In this document: in pieces, positions 1-10,589 of the stretch
How positions within the stretch are numbered: position 1 is the stretch's first letter
Layout of the letters: every line of letters starts with the position of its first letter
Source of the DNA: Vicia villosa
Taxonomy: Eukaryota; Streptophyta; Magnoliopsida; Fabales; Fabaceae
Assembly: GCF_029867415.1 (NCBI RefSeq)
Contig: NW_026705926.1
Location: forward strand, 186,001 to 250,000
Length of the DNA stretch: 64,000 bases
Direction of reading: 5' to 3'
Translations under genes and position numbers: made by a program
Notes under the pieces: generated by a model
The model's database searches: none
Told to the model about the DNA's origin: nothing
What the model saw: only the letters and a program-made list of their open reading frames with translations

Positions 1-1594
1 AAATATTTTTAATTAGGGTTTTAATTTTAATTAAATTATTTTAATTAGGGTTCAATAATTTAGGTTTAACTTTAATAATCCACATTAATTTTTAATCAAA
101 TTAGGATTTAGGTTTTTACTAGATTAATTTTGGTATAATTTTAAACCTTAGTCCGTAGGTTTTAACCTTAGGATTTCTTTAACCTTAAGTAACCCTAGAA
201 TCCTCAGGTAGGTGTTATCCACTAACGCATTTTTAAGCCTTATAAACCTTTTGGGTCACAATAAGTTTTCTTAAATAAACCTTTTAGGTTCAGGATTAGG
301 GTTTGCAAACTTTTTAGGGTTTGTAGATTTTTAATCAATTAGGGTTTGTAGATGTGTAATGCACTAACATTTTTCTTCTTCATGCCAAATTTTCAGGATT
401 AGCCAGGATCCTCCGACTACGCGCCTTACCAGATCGAAAAGCTAAGTTTCTAATTCTTTTTCTTTAAATATCATTTTATTTTATTTTGCCTTTTTGCCCA
501 AAATAGGGTTTGCCTCAAATAGTCAATGAATCTCTCCTACACTCACCCTTATTTATTTTCCTTTTAAATTTTCAGAATTGATCAAGGTTCGAGGAAGATC
601 AAGGCATTCAAAGATATTTATACTAATTATTGTTCCCTCTTATTTTCTGCCCCTATTTCCCCTTCCCCGCAGGTGTTTATTGTAATAGCGTAGGACTTTT
701 ATCTTTCTGCCTTTGATTTCTGCATTTTTAAACTGTGTGGTTAGTAAACCTAGGGAGTGCAACCTTGAATTGAATTAGGATAACTAATTACAAGATAAAT
801 AATTGAATTTAATCACTTGATTGTGCACCCACACACCTTTATAGGGTAACCCTTCTTGTTGCCTTATATTGTTGCCTTAGTTTTGTTGCCTAAAAATAGT
901 CAAGTCCCTCGATTCCGAGGATACCTAAAGCAAATGTTGCCTTTAAAGTTATTCAAACTCCCTCGAGGTTGCCTTATAAATAATGATTGTCCCTATTGCT
1001 AAGGTATCCTCGCATGATGCCTAAAAAAATTTTAATGACTATTATATCCTTCCCTTAGACTACCTACCCTCTTTATGGCAGGGACAGTCTTGTGGCGAAC
1101 GATAATCTCGATGACCCTTCAAAATCCAATGAAAGGACTTCCTACCCTCTTTATGGTATGGATAGCCCTTTCCCATGAAAAGCTAAAAGAACGATTTTTT
1201 TTAAACTTAAGGGTAATTGCTTTTTAATTGCTTGCTCAATTCAAATTCAAAAATTCAAAACCTTTTCCCACTTCTTTTCAAAATCAAATTCAAAAAGACT
1301 ACGCTTATTTACAAGCTAAAGTTCTTATTCAAATCTCTATTCACACCATACTTTTCAAACAAATTCAAACTTTTTGAAAACAAAGTGAGCTAAGCAATTA
1401 AGAGCCCATGGACAACCATGGATACAAAGGGTGCTTTACACCTTCCCTTTGTATAACCTACCCCCCGAACTCAAAATTTCTTTTAAAGGTTTTTTTTCTG
1501 TTCTTTTAGCCTTTCTTTAATTTGGATAAAATAAAAGTCGGTGGCGACTCTTGCTTACCGCGACATTTCTAACAAGTCAGTTCACCGAATTACA
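1..1594 (+). mobile_element. Ogre-type LTR, 3' part (left end outside window)
   Basis: This is the end of a plus-oriented LTR. Its last bases (GTCAGTTCACCGAATTACA) are the reverse complement of the start of the minus-strand Ogre LTRs at 6957 and 18144. The last 200 bases also closely match the end of the solo LTR at 62109-62642. The part around 1060-1170, with two CTACCCTCTTTATGG motifs, matches 18525-18640 in reverse. Everything downstream is broken Athila-like gag, so the LTR landed inside that gag. Whether it is a solo LTR or the 3' LTR of a full element cannot be seen because the other end is missing. Confidence 0.85.
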
Positions 1595-3060
1595 CTCTTC
1601 AATTGGCTTTGCCGGTGGCACAACTTCTTTGAGCTTTTGCTTATTTTCCCTCACTTCTAAATCCACTTCTATGACTAATTTGTCATGTGTTGTCTTTTCT
1701 TCTTTATATTCTGACACTTTCTGACTTCTTGTTGTGATAGCATTGACATTCTCTTGATTTTTCGGATTTGTCACAGTTGAGCTCAGAAGAGTACCTTGTG
1801 CATGTAGAGTTAGATGCTGTGCTATTTGACCCACTTGAACTTCCAGGTTTTTGATTGAAGTTGTGGTGTTCCTTTGGTTGTTTCTTGTCTCTTCTTGAAA
1901 CTGAGAACAACGTGCAACCATTTTCTCGATAGCTACTTCCCATTCTGCCTTCTCAGGAGCTTGTTGTGTCTGATCTTTCTAGGAGAAGTTTGGACGATTC
2001 TTCACACCAGATTATAGGTGTTATAATAAGGATTGTTATGCTTCAAGAACTTAGTTTCTTCAATATGTTGAGGAGTTACAAAGCAGTACATAGTTTGGTG
2101 AGGGCCATTACAAATCTCACAGCTGACAGTTTAAGCCGGTTGAACTCGAGCCACCTTTTGTATACCTATATTCATAGCCATCAATTTATTTTCAACTTTC
2201 ACATCTATTGCATCTTCAACCCTAATTTTATTGGTTTCCAGCTTCAGATCAATTGCTCCCTCAGGTTTTCTATTACACCTTTCATACAACTCCAAATGTT
2301 CATTTGTAGATATTGCTTCAATGATCTTCTTGATACCGGTGGTTATTGAGAAATTAGTTGAGCCACCGGCTGTTGTATCAATCAACTGCTTTGTCTTTAT
2401 TTTAATCCCATTGACAAACATCTGCATCTATTCAGTCTGATCCATATTATGAGTTGGGCCATAAGGGTCCTTTTCAGAATTTCATACCTTTTTCATTGAA
2501 ATACCGATGCTGGAAAATACTCATTCAAGAAAGCCTTTTCTATCTCTTCCCATGATGTGATACTGCCTACTGGGAGAGAATAAAACCACTCTTCTGCTTC
2601 CTCAGCTAAGGTAAATAGGAACATTCTTAGCTTATTCGCTTCTTCAGTATAACCATCAATTTTCAAAGTAGTGCTCATGGTGAAAAATCTCTGCAGGTGC
2701 TTGTTTGCATCTCCATTAACCTTTCTGGTGAAAGGTTTTCCTTCAAGCTGATTGATGATGCTTGGATGCAATTGAAAATTAGGAACATTCACTGATTGTT
2801 TGATGATTGTTAGTCTACCACTGGTGTATTTGCAGCGCTATAATTGCCAAGGAGACTCTCTCGAGGTTCCCTAATCACCGTCCCTGTCTCTGACTCTATA
2901 TCTGATTTTGAACCTGTATCTGAATGACCAGAATGATGAGAAATTTCTTCCTCTTTTTCTAGCCCTGGAATAAGCGGTTCTTTGTTTGATTCTTCCAGTC
3001 TTGCTTGCTTAGCTTGTCAGAGCCTAGCGTGTAAGGATCTTTTTGGGTCCGCGTCAAAAG
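1595..3060 (-). pseudogene. Athila-like Ty3/gypsy gag remnant
   Basis: The minus strand reads as a decayed Athila-type gag. 2792-2493 holds the conserved gag core, with IINQLEGKPF near the start, then a helical LRMFLF part and WEEIEKAFLNEYFP at the end. 2427-2131 holds the middle region, including KQLIDTTAGGS. 1921-1595 holds the later part with NLEVQVGQIAQHL and a K/E-rich tail. 3060-2800 reads as an acidic N-terminal region in more than one frame. The pieces lie in different frames with stops between them, so no intact protein is made. The 3' end is cut by the LTR ending at 1594. No Athila LTR or PBS was found next to it. Family assignment rests on motif memory, not on a search. Confidence 0.75.
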
Positions 3061-3239
3061 GTAAATCAACTGAGGACTTTCCTCACATACAAAGATTAGA
3101 ACATATTAGTGGAAATTGATTAAAATAAAAATAATAAAGCTAAAAATAAAATTTTAGTTGACGAGTAACAACATTTTAATTGAACTAAAAAACTCTATAT
3201 TTCGGTAGGTGCATGTATGTTTTGGAAATGTGTGACATC
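3061..3239 (+). other. AT-rich LTR-like remnant, no gene
   Basis: No ORF. This stretch joins 4315-4374 once the solo LTR at 3240-4309 is removed, and then runs into the iMet-type PBS at 4375. It is therefore probably the end of a chromovirus-like LTR whose start has been lost against the Athila remnant. Confidence 0.45.
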
Positions 3240-3580
3240 TGATCAGTAAAATAGCAAGTGTACTATTTTTCCTCTGTAGCAATAAAGAGGAAACTCCCCG
3301 AATGTCGATCTCAAGGACTACGTATCAGTATAGAGCTCATTTCGTGTTCAATTAAACAAAAACTTAAATTGGAGTTTTGTTGGGATATTGGTAATAAGGA
3401 ATACGTAAAATAAAGCAAAATATAAAAGTGGCTTTTTAACAAGTATGGGTAATATGGCAGAGTAGGTGTGTGACCTAACGATGAAATTTTTAAATCACGA
3501 ATAATTTGGTTACTATAGGGTATCTCTATTTAAAGGTGATATCTACTATTGTCTAATTGTACAAAAACCTTAACAGATGT

Positions 3581-3623
3581 AAATCAGGGACACCCCCTAG
3601 CATTGGGGGGTTTAGCTACTCAT
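3581..3623. other. 43-nt conserved hairpin island in solo LTR
   Basis: The stretch is identical to 53195-53237 in the second copy of this LTR family, while flanking sequence is only loosely alignable. It contains CACCCCCTAGCATTGGGGGG, which folds as a C5/G5 stem with a 7-nt loop, followed by TTTAGCTACTCAT. Its function is unknown. A conserved RNA or transcription signal of the LTR is the simplest guess. Confidence 0.7.
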
Positions 3624-3892
3624 GCTGTTCAAAGAAAAAAAAATATAATAGATACATTACAAGAATTAAGATGAAAGTTGTTCTTAAATTTCTTTCGTTC
3701 ATGAAAACCTTCTTCTCTCCCAAACTCTTGTTTTCTCTAATCTTCAATCGTGTATTCTCCTCTGGCAAAAAAGTCCTCTAATTCTTCTTCATAACTCATT
3801 TAAATATAACACATTCACTTAAGTCTGTTGGAAATACCAAAACCACCCTCGCAGGCCCAATACTGAACTAATTCATAAAAATATTGAAATCA

Positions 3893-4113
3893 GCGTCGCA
3901 ACCCAACACGGGCCATGTCAGGCAACACGGGCACCCTTGTTGGGTCTTTGTCTAGTTATTTTTCTTTTATAGTCCCAGAGCGTGCAACACAGCCCGTGTC
4001 AGATGACACGGCCACCTGTGTTGCACCACTGCCTTTCCATCTTTTTGAACTCGCCCCAGGTCTTCCTCCTGACACGACCCGTGTCAGGTGACACAGCCAC
4101 CCGTGTCAGGCCT
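3893..4113. repeat. Three palindromic units, ACACGG/CCGTGT type
   Basis: Three units of about 45 bp start near 3900, 3984 and 4069. Each has outer arms that pair (CCAACAC with GTTGG; GCAACAC with GTGTTGC; CCTGACAC with GTGTCAGG) around a GC-rich middle. The arm sequence differs between units while pairing is kept. Equivalent units lie at 53524-53690 in the sister LTR. Confidence 0.75.
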
Positions 4114-4374
4114 CCTGAAGCATTTTTTTGAACTTCATCGAAAACTTCGAATTTTGCATTGATTTGTCCTGACTTATTCACTTGAGCCTAAAAATAATAA
4201 AACACACAACCAACACATAAAATGAAGGAGAAAGCAATGAAACACTTGACAGAATAAAGCAAAGACGACTATAATCAATGGTAAAAAGACGTATAAAAAC
4301 CACTGATCAACATCCTATGTGAAAAATATTTGATTTTGTTATATTCATTTTGGGGAAATACGGTGTTACTTTAG

Positions 4375-4386
4375 TGGTATCAGAGC
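4375..4386 (+). other. Primer-binding site, tRNA-iMet type
   Basis: TGGTATCAGAGC is the standard plant retrotransposon PBS complementary to the 3' end of initiator tRNA-Met, used by chromoviruses and many copia elements. It follows an LTR-like tail (4315-4374) and is followed by a leader without long ORFs. It marks the 5' end of a plus-strand element of which only the leader remains. Confidence 0.8.
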
Positions 4387-4735
4387 CTAGTTGGTATGTC
4401 CGACCAGGTTGTCTAATTTTGTTTATTCCTTAGTACGCGACATGTGTGTGAAAGACTGTCAGTGCTTGCTTGATTTTCTAACTACTTGTCTGCAGAAGTA
4501 GGTTTTAAATAACTAGGGGAGAAGCTTTTGCTTCTCTAATATGTTTTAGTTGTGTCATGTTGGTCTCGTGTGCTACTGATCGTAAAAGTGCAAGTCTTGT
4601 TGCGATGGTCTTGTTTCATGACCCTGAAGAGAGTAAGGATTCAATATTCTTGTCTGATGGCGATGGTGTTGTTTCATGACTCCGAAGAGACTACGAAACA
4701 TGCAACAAGACAGATTCACTGAGAATCCGGGTTTT
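4387..4735 (+). other. Retrotransposon leader remnant, no gene
   Basis: No coding region. Two related segments, near 4598 (TTTCATGACCCTGAAGAGAG) and near 4657 (TTTCATGACTCCGAAGAGAC), are spaced about 59 bp apart and form a short tandem duplication typical of element leaders. Confidence 0.5.
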
Positions 4736-6126
4736 TCCTCACAGTCTGGTACAAGTAAAAAATAAGGGCAATATCACCATTGGTAGTCCCTTAACTAGCC
4801 AACGAGATAGAAAAACATGCAGGCTCACAGCCAACGACAAACAAGTACAGTTCCACGACTTACGACTTATGGCGGCCATGCTGCTTACCTCAGGCAAGTC
4901 TTACGCGCACTAAAAGATCTCCAATATGTTAACGGCTAGTGGAGAAACTCCCTAAAAGATCTCCACATGCACATTGCAACGGTATCAAGTGTTCTTGCGA
5001 TTTACCCCCTAATAGCCTAGGCCTACTCCGATTCAAGCATATGCAAACACAATCATGCCACACAAGCAAGAGTCTACGAACGTTCAACCGAAACGAACGA
5101 GAACAACAATAATCATGCCACAATATAATCCACACAATTGCATTTCTCAAGCATACATGCATACAATTAGGATAATGATCATATCATAGCATACCATACA
5201 TCCCAAAAGGTTACTAAGGCATAGTATTCAATCATAATAAGGAAGGTTATTGGATTATCTTTCACACCGCATCTGACGGGGATGCGTTTCGAGTTACCAA
5301 TCTCAAGTTATGCTAAATTTAGTGTTATTACACTTTGCTGCCAGGAGGAGTTCACAACGCGAACTTCTATTCGCTACAGCGAACCCAAATAGTAGTAAAA
5401 CTCTCTTCAGCGCAAGCAAGCTTGCTACAGTGAACTGCCAGCAAAGCCCCGATTCGCTACAGCGAACAGTAGCGAGCTCTAGCGAATAAATCAAAGATTT
5501 ACTCCCAGGCTTTCGCTACTAGTTCGCTATGTGAACTCTGCAGCATTCAGAAAAACCAGAAAACGCAAAGTACACAACCAGTCCCCAAAATCCCAAATTT
5601 CCAACATGCACTCACCATGAACATCATATTATACGAAATTGGGTTAATTGCATACAATATTGCATCAATTGTAGCATAATCATGCACTAGGGAGGATCAT
5701 AGGACAATTATATCACATAATCTCACTAACCCTTGTCCCCAAACATACAATTTCATAAACCCAATTCCTACTCAAGTTCCTATCTATGAGACTCACCTTG
5801 GAATAATAGAGATTAAGATGAAGCTCATGCTGCCATTGAACTCGTCTCTTGGTCAAAACTTCACCTCCTTCTTTATCAAATCCGTAACCACACTCATACC
5901 CATATTCAGCATGAATCACCAATTTTCAAACTCGATTTTCTCCTTCAATAAAACACTTCCAGGAACTAATTAATATATCAAATTGAAGGGAATTTCCGGT
6001 AGAATCCAAAACTTCAAGAATTACCTCATTTGGAGTTGTGAGCAGAAAGTTATGGCTGATTTAGTGGAGGCTGTCCATGAGTTGCGAAAATGGAGAAGAT
6101 GGAGATGAATATGAGTTTCTATTCCT
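4736..6126. repeat. Unassigned repeat debris with TTCGCTACAGCGAAC palindromes
   Basis: No credible gene. Between about 5340 and 5545 the palindromic word TTCGCTACAGCGAAC and variants (GCTACAGTGAAC, GTAGCGAGC) recur at least five times in both senses. The short ORFs here are low in complexity and share no domain. It is probably LTR-derived sequence of a gypsy element, but I could not place its ends. Confidence 0.45.

Positions 6127-6206
<80 letters not shown>
6127..6206. repeat. (CT)n microsatellite
   Basis: About 80 bp of CT dinucleotides with a single TATC interruption near 6153. It creates an artefactual Glu/Arg-repeat reading frame on the minus strand (6021-6287), which is not a gene. Confidence 0.97.
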
Positions 6207-6208
<2 letters not shown>

Positions 6209-6951
6209 ACTCATAAAATATGGTCCATAAGCCAAACAAACCCTTAAGTTCATGCAAATAGAATCCAATATCCCTTATGCCCTCCAACTAATCCATATTT
6301 ACCACTTTTCCATTGGTTACATTCCAACTAATCCATACTTACCCTTACATTCCTCCTTTAGATAACATCACTACTCTTCTTGAGTGTTGTTCCACTCGAG
6401 GAAATATAATCCGCTAATACACTTGGGTTCTACCGTTCATGGTCAGAAACTCAAATCCTCACGCAACACATCCCTTTAGTCAATTCGTCTTGACATACTT
6501 GATAAAAGGTCCTTCCGAGGTCCTAGACCTCCACTATGCTACACTAGATTTCCTTAACTTCAGAAATCCTAATAATCCACTCACGTTGAATATCCACCCT
6601 TCAATCTCTGATGTGCTCGCCCTTGTTCAACACACGTTACTAATTCCCTCAGCTCCTTGAACCACTTCCCATTCAAGAATTCTTGCCACAATGTTCCTTT
6701 TCTGCGGTGACACTTTGAATTACCATTCACACGAGTCCATACAACGTCACCCAGATGATTGCCAAATTCCTTGGTCTTAACTCCTAAATTCCGATGCTCG
6801 GGATGGTTGTTCCAAGTTTACCTTTACTCATACTATCAAGGCTCCTTACTTCGATCCTCATTTTGGTCTTAGAGGTAACAATCGTCACTCCAAGCCACAA
6901 TGGTGTAATATTCCACAACTATAGCCTTGATATTCAATAACTTTGCACAAG
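6207..6951. other. Target sequence of the Ogre insertion, no gene recognised
   Basis: No domain-bearing ORF. This was contiguous with 46742 onward before the Ogre composite inserted, because the target duplication GTCCC sits on both sides. It contains several degenerate CCAACTAATCCATA words near 6280-6340. I do not recognise the family. Confidence 0.5.
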
Positions 6952-6956
6952 GTCCC

Positions 6957-7192
6957 TGTAATACGGTGAACTGACTTTATTCAAAATGTCGCGGATAGCA
7001 AGAGTCGCCACCGACTTTTATTTTATCCAAATTAATGAAAGGCTAAAAGAACAAAAAAAACCTTTTAAAAGAAAACTGAGTTCGGGGGGTAGTTTATACA
7101 AAGGGAAGGTGTAAGGCACCCTTTGCATCCATGGTTTTCCACGGGCTCTTAATTGCTTTGCTCTTTTTATTTTCAAAAGTTTAGAAATGTAG
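6957..7192 (-). mobile_element. Leftmost Ogre LTR stub
   Basis: It begins TGTAATACGGTGAACTGAC, as the middle LTR does at 18144, and aligns with it to GTTTAGAAATGTAG (7192), where the middle LTR continues but this copy switches to a plus-oriented LTR start. It is the outer left end of the composite insertion, preceded by target duplication GTCCC. Confidence 0.85.
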
Positions 7193-8743
7193 TGTCATAC
7201 CCTAATTTTGACCCCCCCTGAGATGTCACATTTCCAGACTTTTCATCATATTCAAAACAGATACTCAGAGTAGTCACTTATTCATTTGGTATTTAATCGA
7301 GGATGTTCAAGGACAAAAGAGCACATGCAAAGGATCAATCAATAAAAGGAATAGTCTCCAATACAATCATAGGACTCAAAATCTTCATTCTATTCACCTA
7401 TGATTGATTAGACACCAGTCATCAAGACTCAGGTTTGCTCAGTTCACCAGACTAGGGTTTTGAGCCCGTCAAGGATTAAAATCAGGGACCACATTTGGGA
7501 AACCCTAAGGATCTTTAAGACATCTATCAAATGGTTCAATCATCTTCAAATGATTCATATTACAATACCCATAGGACATTACACTTCAATTCAGGATCTA
7601 CAGTCATCAGTTTCATCTGGTCGACAATTAGGGTTTCAGACCTAATTCACTTGCATAGTTGACTTTTAATCAAGACATGGGTCCACAAATTAAAACATGG
7701 CTCAAGAACTTCTATTACCTCAATATAATCCATTCATATCATTCATTTGGGGAGGAGAGCTTGATTCAACACAAAAGTCCAAAATTTCACTTCATCTGGA
7801 AAAAGTCAACTGTACAAGATCACCTTTGACTTTTAGGGTTTTTGGTCAAACCATGACTTTTAAGGACCAATATCATCAATATATGATTATTTAAGTCATT
7901 TGGCTAAAGAAAATCAAGAAAATTCATCAAGGATCAAAAAGTCAACAAAAGTCAAACTAAGTGCATTTTGACCTAGTTCATGGATCTCAAAATTTCACCT
8001 ACACAACTCAAAAAACTTCCAACATGAAAGTTATAGATCTCATGAAATAAAACAACTTCTTACAATGCAAATTTTTTCAAGAGATCAATCATTTGAGAGA
8101 TTTAGGCTTTGGAAGTTATAGGTCATGAAAACAGAGAAAAAATTCTAAGTGTTTTTAACCTAGTTTTCTTCCAACTTCAGGCCCATTTTTCACAAATTTC
8201 CCAAATGATTTTGAAGAAACCCCAAACTAATGAATTGAAGTAGATGTTTAGGGCTTTCCAAATTGTGCTAAACCTTCTCCAAATTCATTTTGAGCTAGGA
8301 GTTATGATGGTCCAAAGTCAGGCCCATGGAGTAAAATTTCAAGACATGACCAACTTTGGTTTTGACCAAATTATGCAAATGCCTACACTAATTGGTGCCT
8401 CTAAACTTCAGAAACATTATGAGGGATAGGATGGAATCATTTACATCATTTCACAAATATTTGAAGAGAATATTCCAAAACCAAAACATATGATTATGTA
8501 ATCATTACATTTGTGAATTTATGGAAAATGGTGATTCATCAATTGGAATCTTTTCTAAGCCAATTATAACTCTCCTCTGCATCAGAATTGTCCCCTAAGA
8601 TCACAAGAGATCAATGGATGGGGAGCTAGCTTGAAAATGCAATGATCACATCTTGATATTCTTTGAAATTTCTTCATGCCTAAGAAACCAAAACTACTTC
8701 ACTAAGAAAGCTCTCTACATCCAAATGCTCTGAACCTTTTGCC

Positions 8744-8752
8744 TTTAAATAG
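8744..8752 (+). promoter_or_regulatory. TATA-like box in LTR
   Basis: TTTAAATAG is followed about 30 bp later by a CT-rich leader (8795-8830). This is the usual look of a plant LTR core promoter. No experiment is implied. Confidence 0.4.
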
Positions 8753-9692
8753 AAGAGCCCTCCTCAGTATTCAACACACCAAAGCAACTCTACTTCTTAC
8801 TTTCTCTTTCTCTCCCTCATGCTTATGGTTTTCAAAAGTTCTTTTGCAAGAAGAATCGATTTCTTCAAACCAGAGCTCTTCTTTTGAAAGTAAGCATTCT
8901 AACATCTCAAGGAGGTTCATTAGAAGTGATCCAAGCACCTGGATCACTTCTGTAAGTGGAGGAGCACCATAGTCACTTCCATTTTGAAGCTCGAGCAGTT
9001 GGAGGTCTGTAGCACAATTTAGGAGGTGTCAAGCAAGTCCAAGCATCCAAATAGGTTCCTTAGGGTGTAGTGAAGCTATCCAGATGGTCGCAGCTCATCT
9101 GTAAGTACAGAATCCTCAACCTCCATGTTCACTTGAAGCTCAAATCGAGGGAGTCGAGCAGGGCAATTCTGAAGCATTCAAGTTGCAATAAGCATTCAGT
9201 TAGCATCACTGAGTCCCCAGGAAGCTTTTAGGATCATTCAGCCATAGCCAGAAGTTCTCCACCATAGCCATCGACCTCCATTTTCAGAGGTATTTTTATA
9301 AACTCTAACACTCATATTTAAGTACTCTTCTTGATATATCTCGATACCAATTTGTTCAGCATCATCAGAGGATTAAAAACCCTCTATCATCATTCATTTA
9401 TTCATCTTCTTCATCATTTAATTTTAAAATTAGGGTTTATTTGTTCTTCGTGTTCATACTGAAATTCGTTAGTTACACTTAGAATAAATGAATTCTGAAA
9501 TCATGATCATGTTCCTCGTCCAAAAACGAGCCAAATTGATGTTTACATTATACCATTTGGTTGAGAAACTAGAGAGTTAGAAATTTAAATTCTCACGAGC
9601 TCAAGGAAGAAGATGACAATGGTGGCGCGCAAATTTGAATCTCCTAGGCATTTTTAAAATAAAACTAATTCAGTGTGGTTATATTGCAAACT

Positions 9693-9768
9693 GAGCGCGT
9701 AGCTCAGTTGGCAAGGTTTTGTGAAAAGGTTTTAAGGGCGTGGGTTCGAGCCTTGCTAGGGCCAAAAC
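9693..9768 (+). other. tRNA-like segment with A and B boxes
   Basis: TAGCTCAGTTGG (9700-9711) fits the RNA polymerase III A box and GGTTCGAGCC (9743-9752) fits the B box, with about tRNA-like spacing. The acceptor arms and T stem do not pair well, so it is not a functional tRNA gene. It could be the head of a tRNA-derived SINE or a tRNA-like piece belonging to the surrounding LTR. No target duplication was found around it. Confidence 0.55.
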
Positions 9769-10589
9769 CAATTTTTTTACCACTTTTCTTCTCTAATTTC
9801 TTCATAACTTAAACCATTTAATTCACCTATCAAAATAATTCATTTTAATTTCATTTTTCACACACTTGTCAATTAATATATCTATTTTATGAACAATAAA
9901 AAAAATCACAAAAATATTATTTATTTCATGTGTTTTTAATAGGTTTAAAATGGTGTATTTTTAGTGTTTTTTTTAATACTTCAAATATATGTTTTCATTT
10001 GTTTTTAACCTAATTATTATATGAATAATTTTATGATAAAACCCTCAGTCATTTAGGTCATATTTAAGTATAGATTTTACCTTTACTTTAATTAAGTTGA
10101 CTTTTGTCAATTTTCAAAACTTGTTTTCAAACTTCGAATAAACAGATAGTAAAGGTTTTCAGACGACAAAACCTTGTATCATTTCGAATCATTTTCAACT
10201 GTTCTTTTCATAAACAGTAAATCATTTCTTAGTCTGATTTTCACAACTGTATTTACAAAATCTTCTCATCTGTTTTCAAAACATTCCTCTGGTATTTGAA
10301 GGGCATAATTCTCGGTGAAACTCTTCAGATACCTATGTGACCTAAGGTCCATCTTCACTTCTTCTGTTTTCAAAAACCTTTAACTGTTTATAATAAATAT
10401 TCAACTGTTATCAATAAAACAACAAAATTGCTGGTGAGGCTTTGTATATACTTCTTCAAAGGCCTCCACTCCATCCAGGTTAGGCTTTATAGCTTTCAAT
10501 TTATAAGCTTTCATTTAAATTATTGTCAAATATAAACTATATATATACTGTTTAGAACTACATCTGAGTGCAACCTTATGACAGTTAAA
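9769..10589. other. AT-rich LTR interior, no gene
   Basis: No ORF of note and no further signals seen. It is part of the plus-oriented LTR-like sequence. Confidence 0.5.

Larger units (their letters stand above)
3240..4309. mobile_element. Solo LTR, 1,070 bp, target duplication ACATC
   Basis: It starts TGATCAG, ends CTGATCA (7-bp perfect inverted termini) and is flanked by ACATC at 3235-3239 and 4310-4314. It belongs to the same family as 52571-53972: both share TAGCAAGTGTACTATTTTT near the start, a 43-nt identical island (3581-3623 here) and palindromic units with the core ACACGG...CCGTGT. No internal domain is present, so it is read as the product of recombination between the two LTRs of a full element. 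I do not assign the lineage or the transcription direction. Confidence 0.85.

Noticed and set aside
1..420. Telomere-like AGGGTTT repeats
   Set aside because: TTAGGGTTT words are scattered and irregular, embedded in AT-rich LTR sequence that aligns with 19440-19700. There is no tandem telomeric array.
6021..6287. 88-aa Glu/Arg-repeat ORF
   Set aside because: It is the translation of a (CT)n microsatellite.
9693..9768. Functional tRNA gene
   Set aside because: Acceptor and T stems do not pair. Only the A and B boxes fit, so it is reported as tRNA-like.
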